From positions 1-20,630 of IMG/VR virus record IMGVR_UViG_3300035698_021529: a stretch of 20,630 nt of DNA; one strand, written 5' to 3'. The stretch is from a virus. The translations under genes and the position numbers were made by a program. Positions 1 to 6,013 of the stretch are shown piece by piece (position 1 is the first letter of the stretch; every line of letters begins with the position of its first letter). The notes under the pieces are model-generated. The model worked only from the letters and a program-made list of their open reading frames with translations, was not told the DNA's origin and ran no database searches.

Positions 1-214
1 AATTGTCGTGCGAGACCGGGAACCAAACACCATCCTTGGGAATAAATACTGTTATGTCGGTGATAGTTAATGTTGTACCGTCCTCAAGTTCCGTCAAATC
101 TTTTTTGGTCAACGACCACCAGCCGTCTTTCCAAGACCAATCCCAGATATCGGAAGCTGCCATGCAAGTGGCAGATAATAATATCGCAATCAATAGGAGT
201 TTAAGTCGTTTCAT
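1..214 (-). CDS. Small secreted protein, 3' end cut by the window edge
   Basis: The first 71 codons are visible and the frame is still open at the left edge. The start ATG (214-212) has a GGAG ribosome binding site 6 nt upstream. The N-terminus is a textbook signal peptide: MKRLK basic end, then a hydrophobic LLLIAILLSATCMAA stretch, with a probable signal peptidase I cut near residue 20. The Cys in SATC is not a good lipobox, so a lipoprotein is possible but less likely. The exported part is rich in Trp (DIWDWSWKDGWWSL) and acidic residues. The start overlaps the end of the preceding 56-aa gene by 14 nt. I do not recognise the family; an envelope or lysis-related role is only a guess. Confidence 0.75.
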   Translation of the reverse strand, partial: MKRLKLLLIAILLSATCMAASDIWDWSWKDGWWSLTKKDLTELEDGTTLTITDITVFIPKDGVWFPVSHDN

Positions 215-371
215 TTTTATCTCCATATAGAATTTTATCATAGCCGCATAAGATGGTCTGTGCCATATCTTCCATATCTTCCATTCCAGCCCTCAGTTCC
301 CTTTCGGATGTCCCGCTTGTCTGAATAATATCATGGGATATAAGTAGTGATACTTTTTCAAAGTCCGTCAC
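201..371 (-). CDS. Small 56-aa protein, GTG start
   Basis: An open frame of 56 codons begins with GTG at 371-369, whose last bases overlap the TGA stop of the upstream 102-aa gene (GTGA junction), and it ends inside the next gene (14-nt overlap). A purine-rich GGGGGGTGGG lies just before the GTG. The protein starts MTDFEKVSLLISHD and holds a repeated EDMEDM, so it looks like a short mostly helical soluble protein without signal or membrane segment. The unusual start and the short length make it easy to miss; the tight coupling on both sides is the main evidence. No family recognised. Confidence 0.55.
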   Translation of the reverse strand: MTDFEKVSLLISHDIIQTSGTSERELRAGMEDMEDMAQTILCGYDKILYGDKNETT

Positions 372-676
372 AGCCCACCCCCCACTATCGCACCAACAAC
401 CCCTTCGGTGACAGCCTTTACAGCATTCGGATCAGGAGCCTGTAGAGACCTTGCCATTTTCAGCTTAATCACGTCAGCGAAAGCAGCCTCTGTGAGAACC
501 TTATCTGTTTTAGCTACAAATACGTTCTGTTTGTAATGTAGATTCTCGGCATGGATGCTGTTTGGGTCAATCAAGAGATAGTTATATTCAAGTTCGTGCT
601 GTATGCAGCCATTAAGCCATGTCGCGACTATCCACATTATTAAAAATAACGCTAAGATGAATAGTGATTGTTTCAT
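368..676 (-). CDS. Membrane-anchored or lipoprotein-like small protein
   Basis: A 102-aa protein with a GGAGG ribosome binding site ending 7 nt before the ATG. Residues 4-23 form one hydrophobic segment (SLFILALFLIMWIVATWLNG) directly followed by Cys24; LNGC resembles a lipobox but Asn at -2 is atypical, so it is either a lipoprotein or a signal-anchored protein. The rest would lie outside the cytoplasmic membrane. Residues 85-102 (AVKAVTEGVVGAIVGGGL) are Gly/Val rich and could be a second amphipathic or membrane-active segment. Its start overlaps the 28-aa gene before it by 3 nt and its stop overlaps the next GTG. A small o-spanin-like or envelope role fits the architecture, but nothing in the sequence proves it. 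Confidence 0.7.
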   Translation of the reverse strand: MKQSLFILALFLIMWIVATWLNGCIQHELEYNYLLIDPNSIHAENLHYKQNVFVAKTDKVLTEAAFADVIKLKMARSLQAPDPNAVKAVTEGVVGAIVGGGL

Positions 677-759
677 TCTACTGCCTCCTTAAAGTAATTC
701 TTCGCCGCTTCAAGGGCTTGTTCTTTTGCGGGGAGTTTTAGAAATTGGTTTATGGTCAT
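673..759 (-). CDS. 28-aa microprotein between sbcC C-half and the membrane protein
   Basis: A 28-codon frame (begins MTINQFLKLPAKEQALEAAK) that starts in an ATGA overlap with the stop of the SbcC C-terminal half and ends in an ATGA overlap with the start of the 102-aa gene. No independent ribosome binding site is visible, so it would depend on translational coupling. The two overlaps fit the style of the whole operon and fill the gap exactly. The peptide is predicted helical and amphipathic. It also carries the GGAGG site for the next gene inside its last codons, so it may act mainly as a translated leader. Function unknown. Confidence 0.5.
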   Translation of the reverse strand: MTINQFLKLPAKEQALEAAKNYFKEAVE

Positions 760-1325
760 AATTTTAAAACCTTTCCTATTTGTAATTCTGTTATATGAGT
801 CACCATAATAAATTGCATTTTAAAATCTTTTGCTAATCCTTTTAATAATGATTTTATATTGTCCCGATACTCCTCCGAAACAAATTTAAAAGGTTCATCC
901 AATATTAAAATTCTACGCAAAGACGGCTTTGCTAAAACTAAACAGGATAACCGTAAAGCAAATGCAGCAACATCCACAACACCACCACTATCAGAATTTA
1001 AAGCATCTTCGATCTCATAACCGTCTTTTAATAAAATCAAATTAGCTTCCGTTCTTCCACGTTTTCTTTCAAAGTTAATTTTAAATCCATAATTATCTTG
1101 AAATACTGTCTGCAAACACCTACTTACTACACCAGCTATTTGATGGTGTGCTTTTTGTTGTATTGTTTGAGACACTTGTTGTGTGATCAGTTGAGCTGTC
1201 CCTAAATACTCATAATCCATGACAGCTTTATCTAATGCTGAATTTTCGTTTTCATGGATTTGTTGAGCAGTATTTAAATCGTTTATTTTTTTATTTACTT
1301 TTTTTCTAGTTTCTAAAAGATTCAT
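756..1325 (-). CDS. SbcC/Rad50 C-terminal half (Walker B ATPase lobe), split gene
   Basis: This 189-aa protein is the C-terminal ATPase lobe of an SMC-like Rad50/SbcC (T4 gp46 type). A short helical N-terminus (about 1-60, the end of the descending coiled coil) leads to an ABC signature in reduced form, DSGG at 112-115 (usual LSGGE), Walker B ILILDEPF at 139-146 with D143 and E144, and an H-loop IMVTH with H177. Walker A is absent; it sits in a separate gene at 2991-4010, so the two products must pair to make each ATP site. I chose the ATG at 1325 because it follows the previous gene's TAA by one base (TAAtATG) and avoids a 60-nt overlap; an upstream non-ATG start would add 21 unlikely residues. 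Expected partner of the SbcD nuclease in end resection and recombination. Confidence 0.85.
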   Translation of the reverse strand: MNLLETRKKVNKKINDLNTAQQIHENENSALDKAVMDYEYLGTAQLITQQVSQTIQQKAHHQIAGVVSRCLQTVFQDNYGFKINFERKRGRTEANLILLKDGYEIEDALNSDSGGVVDVAAFALRLSCLVLAKPSLRRILILDEPFKFVSEEYRDNIKSLLKGLAKDFKMQFIMVTHITELQIGKVLKL

Positions 1326-1326
1326 A

Positions 1327-1638
1327 TTACTGATCCCATTTAATGTTGAAACACTCAGCGAAAGCAATCCACATAATCTTTCTTTCACTTTTTAATAAAG
1401 TGTGCATATAGGCATTCATACACCGTTTGAAAGATATGATCTTGCCGGTCAATTGATTATACCGATCTTTAGGATGCTGGCGGGCCTCCATGACATAGAG
1501 ATTAAATATCTCATAATTATTTTTTACTTCTACTCGTATATGACATTCAGTATCCACCATCTGTCTGCCTTTACGTGTAGGGTGTAATTTAACAAAATGA
1601 ACAGTAATAATTTTATCATCAAAATCAAATTTTTTCAT
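1327..1638 (-). CDS. Conserved-looking protein of unknown function inside the sbcCD cluster
   Basis: A 103-aa basic protein with a GGAG site 6 nt before the ATG. The N-terminal half alternates charged and hydrophobic residues in a beta pattern (DDKIITVHFVKLHPTRKG, then HIRVEV, then NLYVMEARQHP); the C-terminal half looks helical (GKIISFKRCMNAYMHTLLKS followed by ERKIMWIAFAE). I have seen this sort of fold in other phage early regions but cannot name a family. It lies between the coiled-coil gene and the SbcC C-terminal lobe, 3 nt after one and 1 nt before the other, so it is probably co-expressed with the SbcCD complex and may be a subunit or regulator; that is inference from position only. 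Confidence 0.7.
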   Translation of the reverse strand: MKKFDFDDKIITVHFVKLHPTRKGRQMVDTECHIRVEVKNNYEIFNLYVMEARQHPKDRYNQLTGKIISFKRCMNAYMHTLLKSERKIMWIAFAECFNIKWDQ

Positions 1639-1641
1639 TTT

Positions 1642-1887
1642 CTACTCCAAAGATTCATCCCATTTTTCTTCAAACGTTTTTATAGCTTCTAATAATTCAG
1701 TTTCAATAGAAACACTTTTGATTTTTAGTTGTTTCAATTTCTTTTTTGCTTCGTTTAACGTCTTGCAACCAAATTCACTTTTAAGTGTTTTCATAATCTG
1801 TTCTAAAGCACCCGCTGCTTTATCTGCTTTTTGTTGAGCAGCATCAACTTTCTTTTTTAATTGATTATATTCGTCGAGTGTTGCCAT
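1642..1887 (-). CDS. 81-aa coiled-coil protein, probable third piece of split SbcC
   Basis: Nearly the whole protein is heptad-patterned helix: residues 3-35 (starts DEYNQLKKKVDAAQQKADKA) and 46-78 (begins NEAKKKLKQLKIKSVSIETE), broken at residues 36-45 by LKSEFGCKTL, which looks like a turn. A helical hairpin of this kind is what the arms of Rad50/SbcC look like, and the gene sits between sbcD and the SbcC C-terminal lobe. It starts in a TAATG overlap with the zinc-ribbon frame upstream; GGAG lies about 9 nt before the ATG. It could supply part of the descending arm missing from the short C-terminal half. Alternatively it is an unrelated coiled-coil adaptor. The coiled coil is visible; the Rad50 assignment is inferred. 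Confidence 0.7.
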   Translation of the reverse strand: MATLDEYNQLKKKVDAAQQKADKAAGALEQIMKTLKSEFGCKTLNEAKKKLKQLKIKSVSIETELLEAIKTFEEKWDESLE

Positions 1888-2095
1888 TATTTTTTATCTC
1901 CAATAATTCCAGGATGTTCTTTGTTAATGCATTTTCTGCACAAATCAGGATGTGGCAATCCAGCCATCACCATCGCACCACAATCAGGGCAATGATATTG
2001 CCCGATAGGCTGACCTTTCAGTTTTTCTGGCTTTTCATCACATACTGCTTGAAAACCTCCTCTACAGAATCATAACACCGTCCACATATTAACAT
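1887..2095 (-). pseudogene. Zinc-ribbon small gene broken by a -1 frame change (frameshifting or indel)
   Basis: Starting at the TAATG overlap with the sbcD stop, frame one reads MLICGRCYDSVEEVF and stops at 2020-2018 after 25 codons. The -1 frame, open from about 2067, reads on through QYHCPDCGAM and LCRKC to a TAA at 1889-1887 that overlaps the ATG of the coiled-coil gene (TAATG). Joined, the product is about 69 aa with CGRC, CPDC and CRKC pairs, a typical phage zinc-ribbon protein. The second frame has no ATG, GTG or TTG start of its own. The switch could occur at the TTTT run near 2053-2056 or the A5 run just before the first stop (2026-2022). Either programmed -1 frameshifting or a one-base homopolymer error explains it; I cannot tell which. 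Confidence 0.55.
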
Positions 2096-3015
2096 TATTT
2101 TGTCTCCATTGCTTTAAGGATTATTTGCTTTACTTCTTTTATCGTTTTATGTGTTTTGAAAAACTGTTTCATTGCTTCTGTAAAATCTAATGCAGTATTT
2201 CCTAACTTTTCTAATTCCTCAATAAATTCTCCCATATCCATTTCTTCTTCAACAACATCTTCTCGAGCTGAAATATATCGATCTTGAGAAGTGTCTAAAT
2301 AATGTACTTCAATTTCTCCATCTGCTCTTAATAAACCTACTTGTGGTTTATAATTTATCTCATCTGATTTTCTTCTCATAAAAGTACCACAATTAAAAAC
2401 TGTAGATTTTGAGGTTTGTGATTTAAAACCTTTATGATTATCACCATAAACTATAATGTTATAACCTGATGCATTTGCTTTAGTAGGACTGTATTTGTTT
2501 TCTTCTGGTGCTCCCGGATATGAATGGCCTTTCATATGAATATATTCATGTGCTATTGCAATATGAATATCGCCCTCATCTGTGTTTTCAGTTTGTTTTT
2601 TTATTTTACTGCCAAAAGGAAAAGCATGAAGAATTACATTATTTATTCGAACAACACTATTTTTAATGTCCATGGTTTTTACAACGCCTATATTAACTAA
2701 TGTCCAATAGGCACTTTTCATTATATCTTCATAATTGTGTTGTGGTAAATCATGTTGTCCCGGAATAGCGATCATTTGAGGCATGTAGCAAGCAGCAAAA
2801 TTTATAAGTTCAGGAGGGCTATTCCATTTATCAAAAACATCACCAGCACAAATAATAGGGCAATTATGTTTTTGTTTTAGTTTAGTCAGTTCGAGTAAAG
2901 GTCTTCTCATCGCATCGTACCAATCTTCTTCAGCACTTCTCCAGATCGGAGGATTGTGTTGTAGGTGTATGTCAGCAACAAAAATTGCAATTATTTCGTC
3001 ATTGGTTTTTGACAT
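2095..3015 (-). CDS. sbcD: SbcD/Mre11-like nuclease (T4 gp47 type)
   Basis: A 306-aa calcineurin-like metallophosphoesterase. The Mre11 motifs appear in order: DIH (D15, H17), GDVFD (58-62), GQHD (86-89, where the family usually has GNHD), HAFPFG, IAHEYIH and GDNH. The Asn-to-Gln change in motif III touches a metal-site residue, though it need not inactivate. The C-terminal third is acidic and helical and probably the Rad50-binding part. I chose the ATG at 3015 (MSKTNDEI) because it follows GAAGGGAAG and gives a normal N-terminus right at the first beta strand; an upstream start would add 24 residues encoded inside the previous gene. It overlaps the SbcC N-half by 25 nt. With SbcC it would form the ATP-dependent exo/endonuclease that resects DNA ends for UvsX recombination. 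Confidence 0.93.
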   Translation of the reverse strand: MSKTNDEIIAIFVADIHLQHNPPIWRSAEEDWYDAMRRPLLELTKLKQKHNCPIICAGDVFDKWNSPPELINFAACYMPQMIAIPGQHDLPQHNYEDIMKSAYWTLVNIGVVKTMDIKNSVVRINNVILHAFPFGSKIKKQTENTDEGDIHIAIAHEYIHMKGHSYPGAPEENKYSPTKANASGYNIIVYGDNHKGFKSQTSKSTVFNCGTFMRRKSDEINYKPQVGLLRADGEIEVHYLDTSQDRYISAREDVVEEEMDMGEFIEELEKLGNTALDFTEAMKQFFKTHKTIKEVKQIILKAMETK

Positions 3016-4010
3016 AGTGGACACTTCCCTTCGATGGCTTTGCCTAATTGTTTTTTGCATAGTTTCAAATCGTTTTCTATTTGACATATCTTTTCCTGCT
3101 GATACTGAATGTCATCGATAATATCTTTCAGTGCATCATATAGATCATCTGTTGTGGTGTATTGCTTTTTCAATAATTTTATTTCATCAAATGATTCAGG
3201 TCTCCGTGATAGTTCGGTTTGATGGATTTTAGCTGATTTTATGCTATTACGTAGTGTTCTAATGGACATGCTGATATCTTGGCTATTCCTATACACTACA
3301 AGAGCTGAATCCCCTACGAGCTTCAGTTGTGCTGCGTTTTCTTTTGTTTTTAGTAGTCTAACACCTTTTGATAGTAGATCATCGATCCTGAGCGATTTTG
3401 AAGCGTTTTGTTCTTTTACTGTTTCGATATGCTCTATACGACATAAGTCTTCATTCATATCTTCAGCATATTGCAATTCTTTTTCTTTTTCAATCGCATT
3501 ACTTAATCTAAGTTCAGTTGATGTTTTTTCTTGTTTAGCTGCTGTTAATTTGGATGCGATGTCAGATAATGTGGTATCAATTACATCTAAGTTGATGATA
3601 GAATTTAATTGACGAGATACCTGTCCCGCTGTTTCTGAAAACCAAAAAGGAGCATCGTGTTGGTTTTGAAAATTGATATCTGATATATTCAAAAACTTTT
3701 CGATTTCAGGCGATACACCAGAACCGAACGCTACAAATGGTTTTTTATTCAATTTATATTTATTGATGGACTTGCTTCTTATGCGAGTAACTTTTGAATC
3801 ATCTGCAAATAATCTTATAATGGTTTTATCTTTACCCCATTTAATATACTGCATTCCGGATGGTTGATTTAACATAGCCAATCTTAATGCTCGTATGACA
3901 CAACTTTTCCCAGCATAACTTGAGCCGACTATAGAAGTGACACGAGGCCCAAATTCTAAATCTAATTTGGCATGCTTTCTGAAATTTCTTATTTCTATTT
4001 TTTCAATCAT
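2991..4010 (-). CDS. SbcC/Rad50 N-terminal half ending at the zinc hook, split gene
   Basis: A 339-aa protein carrying the N-terminal ATPase lobe: MIEKIEIRNFRKH first strand, Walker A GSSYAGKS (29-36), a Q-loop region around NFQNQHDAPF, then coiled coil from about 150 to 325. It ends with EGKCPLCQKPMTK, so the zinc-hook CxxC (C330, C333) sits nine residues before the stop. A full Rad50 would turn at the hook and run back to a Walker B lobe; here that half is encoded separately at 756-1325. The stop overlaps the start of sbcD by 25 nt, which should give balanced synthesis. The hook Cys pair can still dimerise with that of another molecule. The domain reading is strong; the idea that the separate pieces assemble is inferred. 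Confidence 0.9.
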   Translation of the reverse strand: MIEKIEIRNFRKHAKLDLEFGPRVTSIVGSSYAGKSCVIRALRLAMLNQPSGMQYIKWGKDKTIIRLFADDSKVTRIRSKSINKYKLNKKPFVAFGSGVSPEIEKFLNISDINFQNQHDAPFWFSETAGQVSRQLNSIINLDVIDTTLSDIASKLTAAKQEKTSTELRLSNAIEKEKELQYAEDMNEDLCRIEHIETVKEQNASKSLRIDDLLSKGVRLLKTKENAAQLKLVGDSALVVYRNSQDISMSIRTLRNSIKSAKIHQTELSRRPESFDEIKLLKKQYTTTDDLYDALKDIIDDIQYQQEKICQIENDLKLCKKQLGKAIEGKCPLCQKPMTK

Positions 4011-4062
4011 TTAATTCGGCCTCAGCTAACAAGCTACCACATTTTAATATAGCATGTTCCCA

Positions 4063-4266
4063 TTATTGCTCCAGTTTTGTTTTACCTTTTAGATTATCTA
4101 ATAAGGCTTGTATTTTTGTATAGGGTGTTTTTGTAAGTAATGTAAGTCCCGCAATTATCATATTAGATTTGGTGCATTCAAACTTCTTTACTAGATTCTT
4201 TAATTCAGTTTTTTGTTTTTGATTTATTGCTGCACTTACTGTTGTTAAAGAGTAATGTCTGGTCAT
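4063..4266 (-). CDS. Small ribbon-helix-helix-like protein
   Basis: A 67-aa protein that starts in an ATGA overlap with the upstream gene and has a strong GAGGAG site 8 nt before the ATG. The N-terminus HYSLTTVSAAIN looks like the beta strand of an Arc/CopG ribbon-helix-helix fold, followed by helix QKQKTELKNLVKKF, the turn ECTKSN and helix MIIAGLTLLTKT. This order (strand, helix, turn with Ser, helix ending in Leu repeats) is typical of phage and plasmid repressors of that fold. The basic C-terminal tail may help bind DNA or RNA. It could autoregulate the block served by the promoter at 4869-4905. The fold is judged by eye only. Confidence 0.65.
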   Translation of the reverse strand: MTRHYSLTTVSAAINQKQKTELKNLVKKFECTKSNMIIAGLTLLTKTPYTKIQALLDNLKGKTKLEQ

Positions 4267-4835
4267 AATACTGCTCTCCTCATAAAAGTATGAACCCAAT
4301 GATTAACATTTATTTTCCAATATCCATTCCCTATAGGATCTGATTCTATGGGACAATATTTATTACCAAGATAAGTAATAAAATTCATATGTTTAATATT
4401 TTCCGCTTTATAGCGTGCTTTGTTTTTCATAATAGTAGCAGCAGCCCATCCAGCTTGAGTATCAAGGTCAATAGCTTTTGCATTCATCACACCAAACTCT
4501 AAACCGGGAGCACCATTTTCAGCTTTTCTAATTGCAAAAAGAGTAAGCAGGTAATCACCAGTGCAACCATTTCTATCTGCTGCTGCTTTTATAATTTCGT
4601 ACTCATCGCCGAATTCCTTTTTTAGCACATCAAAAATATGGGGGGCGGCTGAGGAGGATTTACTTTCGGAGGAATTTGTACCGCCCCCCTGTTGATATGA
4701 GGCTGGAACAGCCTGTGGGAGTGCAGAAGTATGTATTGCATTCTTACCTGCAATATTTACAACCAAAGTAATGAAAAGCAATATAATGATCGCTATAAGG
4801 ATTGCATTATAATCTGATATTTTAAATTTCCGCAT
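4263..4835 (-). CDS. Membrane-anchored lysozyme/transglycosylase-like protein
   Basis: A 190-aa protein with an uncleaved-looking N-terminal membrane segment (about residues 11-29, NAILIAIIILLFITLVVNI), a flexible linker rich in Gln, Gly and Ser (about 40-65), and a C-terminal domain with LTLFAIRKAENGAPGLEFGV, whose Glu next to the AENG turn matches the catalytic Glu region of phage lysozyme-like/transglycosylase domains, and a late FITYLGNKYCPI plus NVNHWV block often seen in such domains. Residues after the anchor would face the periplasm. The anchor could make it a signal-anchor-release endolysin or a host-wall remodelling factor. Ribosome site AGGATAGGA is just before the ATG and a promoter lies 34-70 nt upstream. 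It is odd to see it inside a DNA-metabolism block. Confidence 0.55.
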   Translation of the reverse strand: MRKFKISDYNAILIAIIILLFITLVVNIAGKNAIHTSALPQAVPASYQQGGGTNSSESKSSSAAPHIFDVLKKEFGDEYEIIKAAADRNGCTGDYLLTLFAIRKAENGAPGLEFGVMNAKAIDLDTQAGWAAATIMKNKARYKAENIKHMNFITYLGNKYCPIESDPIGNGYWKINVNHWVHTFMRRAVL

Positions 4836-4868
4836 TTTCCTATCCTTTTAAAGTATTATTATTGCTAA

Positions 4869-4905
4869 CACTTATATTATCTGGATTTTTCTCGTTTTTG
4901 GTAAA
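4869..4905 (-). promoter_or_regulatory. Candidate promoter for the lysozyme-like / sbcCD genes
   Basis: In the 71-nt gap before the lysozyme-like gene the minus strand reads TTTACC (4905-4900), 18 nt, then GATAAT (4881-4876) followed by ATAAG. This resembles a sigma-70 -35/-10 pair (TTGACA/TATAAT). The same 38-nt arrangement occurs before the UvsY-like gene at 10486-10520 with 31 of 38 positions identical and no gaps, which is far more than two AT-rich gaps should share by chance. The start point would fall near 4869, giving a leader of about 34 nt. Confidence 0.6.
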
Positions 4906-4906
4906 T

Positions 4907-5287
4907 TTATTTTTTCTTTTTTGGGAATTTCTTTCTTTTTTCTTTTTTGGATAGTGATTCTGCTCCACCATGTCCTTTTTTACAGGTATAACCACTTGTT
5001 GTGTCATACTGCACTCTGCCGCAAATACTGCAATACAATTTTGTTTTTCTTTTCTTTTTCCTTGGCCTAAGGATGTTCCAAGCATCACCTAATTCAACAA
5101 AATTAGAAGTACCGTAAAGCATTTCTCTAATCTCATTTTCTTTTTTAATCATCTCTGCAAAAGCATCACCATACTCTAATTTTTCAATAGGTGCTAATCG
5201 ACTCACTACTTCATAACGAGTCCATTGTTCAAGCAAAATTAAAAGTTTTTTGACCTGAGATTTTTTTATCTTGTCTGGGTCTATCAT
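4907..5287 (-). CDS. Zinc-ribbon protein with basic tail
   Basis: A 126-aa protein. Residues 1-75 are helical and mixed-charge (opens MIDPDKIKKSQVKKLLILLE). A zinc ribbon follows near residues 87-107: YCSICG, then YTCKKGHGG, that is two Cys in CxxC plus a later Cys and His. The last 20 residues are almost all Lys, Arg and Ser. Such a layout suggests nucleic acid or replisome binding. I place the start at ATG 5287, 7 nt after a GGA, rather than at the in-frame TTG two codons earlier. It overlaps the upstream zinc-ribbon gene by 59 nt in another frame, a long overlap, so one of the two ends may be less well defined than shown. No named family recognised. Confidence 0.7.
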   Translation of the reverse strand: MIDPDKIKKSQVKKLLILLEQWTRYEVVSRLAPIEKLEYGDAFAEMIKKENEIREMLYGTSNFVELGDAWNILRPRKKKRKTKLYCSICGRVQYDTTSGYTCKKGHGGAESLSKKEKRKKFPKKKK

Positions 5288-5438
5288 TTTCAATCCTATC
5301 TACAGTAGAATGAATCCAACCACATATATGATTTTTGCATTGCCATTTACCTTGATACCATTTCACACTACGTCGGTTGCAAGCATAACACACATAAGTT
5401 TTTCTTTTGTTTTTTAATTCTTCAGAGCACACACTCAT
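5229..5438 (-). CDS. Small zinc-ribbon protein
   Basis: A 69-aa protein with a GAGGTAG ribosome site placed right after the stop of the upstream nuclease gene. The core is a clear zinc ribbon: CYAC at about 17-20 and CKNHIC at about 34-39, separated by a basic beta hairpin (NRRSVKWYQGKWQ). The C-terminal 20 residues overlap the next gene's start and look less conserved (DRPRQDKKISGQKTFNFA). Short proteins of this type commonly bind nucleic acid or a polymerase in phages. No specific family recognised. Confidence 0.65.
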   Translation of the reverse strand: MSVCSEELKNKRKTYVCYACNRRSVKWYQGKWQCKNHICGWIHSTVDRIENDRPRQDKKISGQKTFNFA

Positions 5439-5440
5439 GG

Positions 5441-6013
5441 CTACCTCTTATTATTTTTGCATATTATCTTTATGTCTTTTGGGGATAAGTTTTTTAAAAA
5501 CTCATCAAAAAGCACCCCTGTAATATTTGCACGTTTTTCTTTTTTAGTTTTGTATCGTATAGATGCTTTTGATGACCATGCTCGTATTGCAAATAAAGTG
5601 CCACGAAAGAATCTTGATGGCATGTATATCATAGCTTTCCGCCGATCGCGTTTTACAATTAACAGCCAAGAAAGTGAACCAGCTTTTTTATGATCTTCTT
5701 GGGCTTGTATAATAAACTTTTCAAATGGTTCATTCACAGCAGAATCAGGTTTATCTAATAACCCTGCAAATGTTGTTGTGGAATAACCCCGTTTTAATTC
5801 GATAGTACAAACATCGATTAAAGGTTGTCCTATTGGATCGGTTGCTTGAATATCTCCTTGTTGCCCAAAAGTCTTTTTGCCTTGCCCGTAACGGACTGTA
5901 GCACGGCCCCCACTAATAGAGGTCCGCCAGAAAACATCATCACGCTTACCATCAGTCCACCATAGACTGAGTTGTTTACTGATTTCTCTTTCAAATGAAG
6001 ACCCTTTAGCCAT
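5441..6013 (-). CDS. PD-(D/E)XK-like nuclease, probable Holliday junction resolvase type
   Basis: A 190-aa protein. The N-terminus GSSFEREISKQLSLWW carries the early Glu of Hjc-like and restriction-endonuclease-like folds; residues 52-54 are QGD of a GDI metal-site motif (FGQQGDIQAT), and TIELKRG near 71-77 gives the E-x-K half of the PD-(D/E)XK signature. The middle region binds with many basic and aromatic residues. The family usually cleaves branched or nicked DNA, which fits its place between the flap nuclease and recombination genes. The ATG overlaps the end of the flap nuclease gene by 8 nt and has AAGGAAA about 10 nt upstream. An alternative is a host-DNA degrading nuclease. Fold is fairly secure, substrate is inferred. 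Confidence 0.75.
   Translation of the reverse strand: MAKGSSFEREISKQLSLWWTDGKRDDVFWRTSISGGRATVRYGQGKKTFGQQGDIQATDPIGQPLIDVCTIELKRGYSTTTFAGLLDKPDSAVNEPFEKFIIQAQEDHKKAGSLSWLLIVKRDRRKAMIYMPSRFFRGTLFAIRAWSSKASIRYKTKKEKRANITGVLFDEFLKNLSPKDIKIICKNNKR

Noticed and set aside
3-230. Plus-strand frame at the left edge
   Set aside because: The minus strand here has a signal peptide with a good ribosome site; the plus frame has no signal.
4010-4065. A 19-codon frame (ends LLAEAELND) between the RHH-like gene and SbcC N-half
   Set aside because: A TAATG is present but the frame from it ends after 9 codons; a +1 shift would be needed to reach the other frame. Too short to support.
4840-5088. Minus-strand frame overlapping the zinc-ribbon protein at 4907-5287
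   Set aside because: Low-complexity Lys/Asn-rich shadow of the real zinc-ribbon frame; it would also run through the promoter motif.
5440-5500. GATAAT-like string near the 3' end of the nuclease gene (5441-6013)
   Set aside because: No -35-like hexamer at 17-18 nt and it lies within coding sequence; does not share the 38-nt motif.
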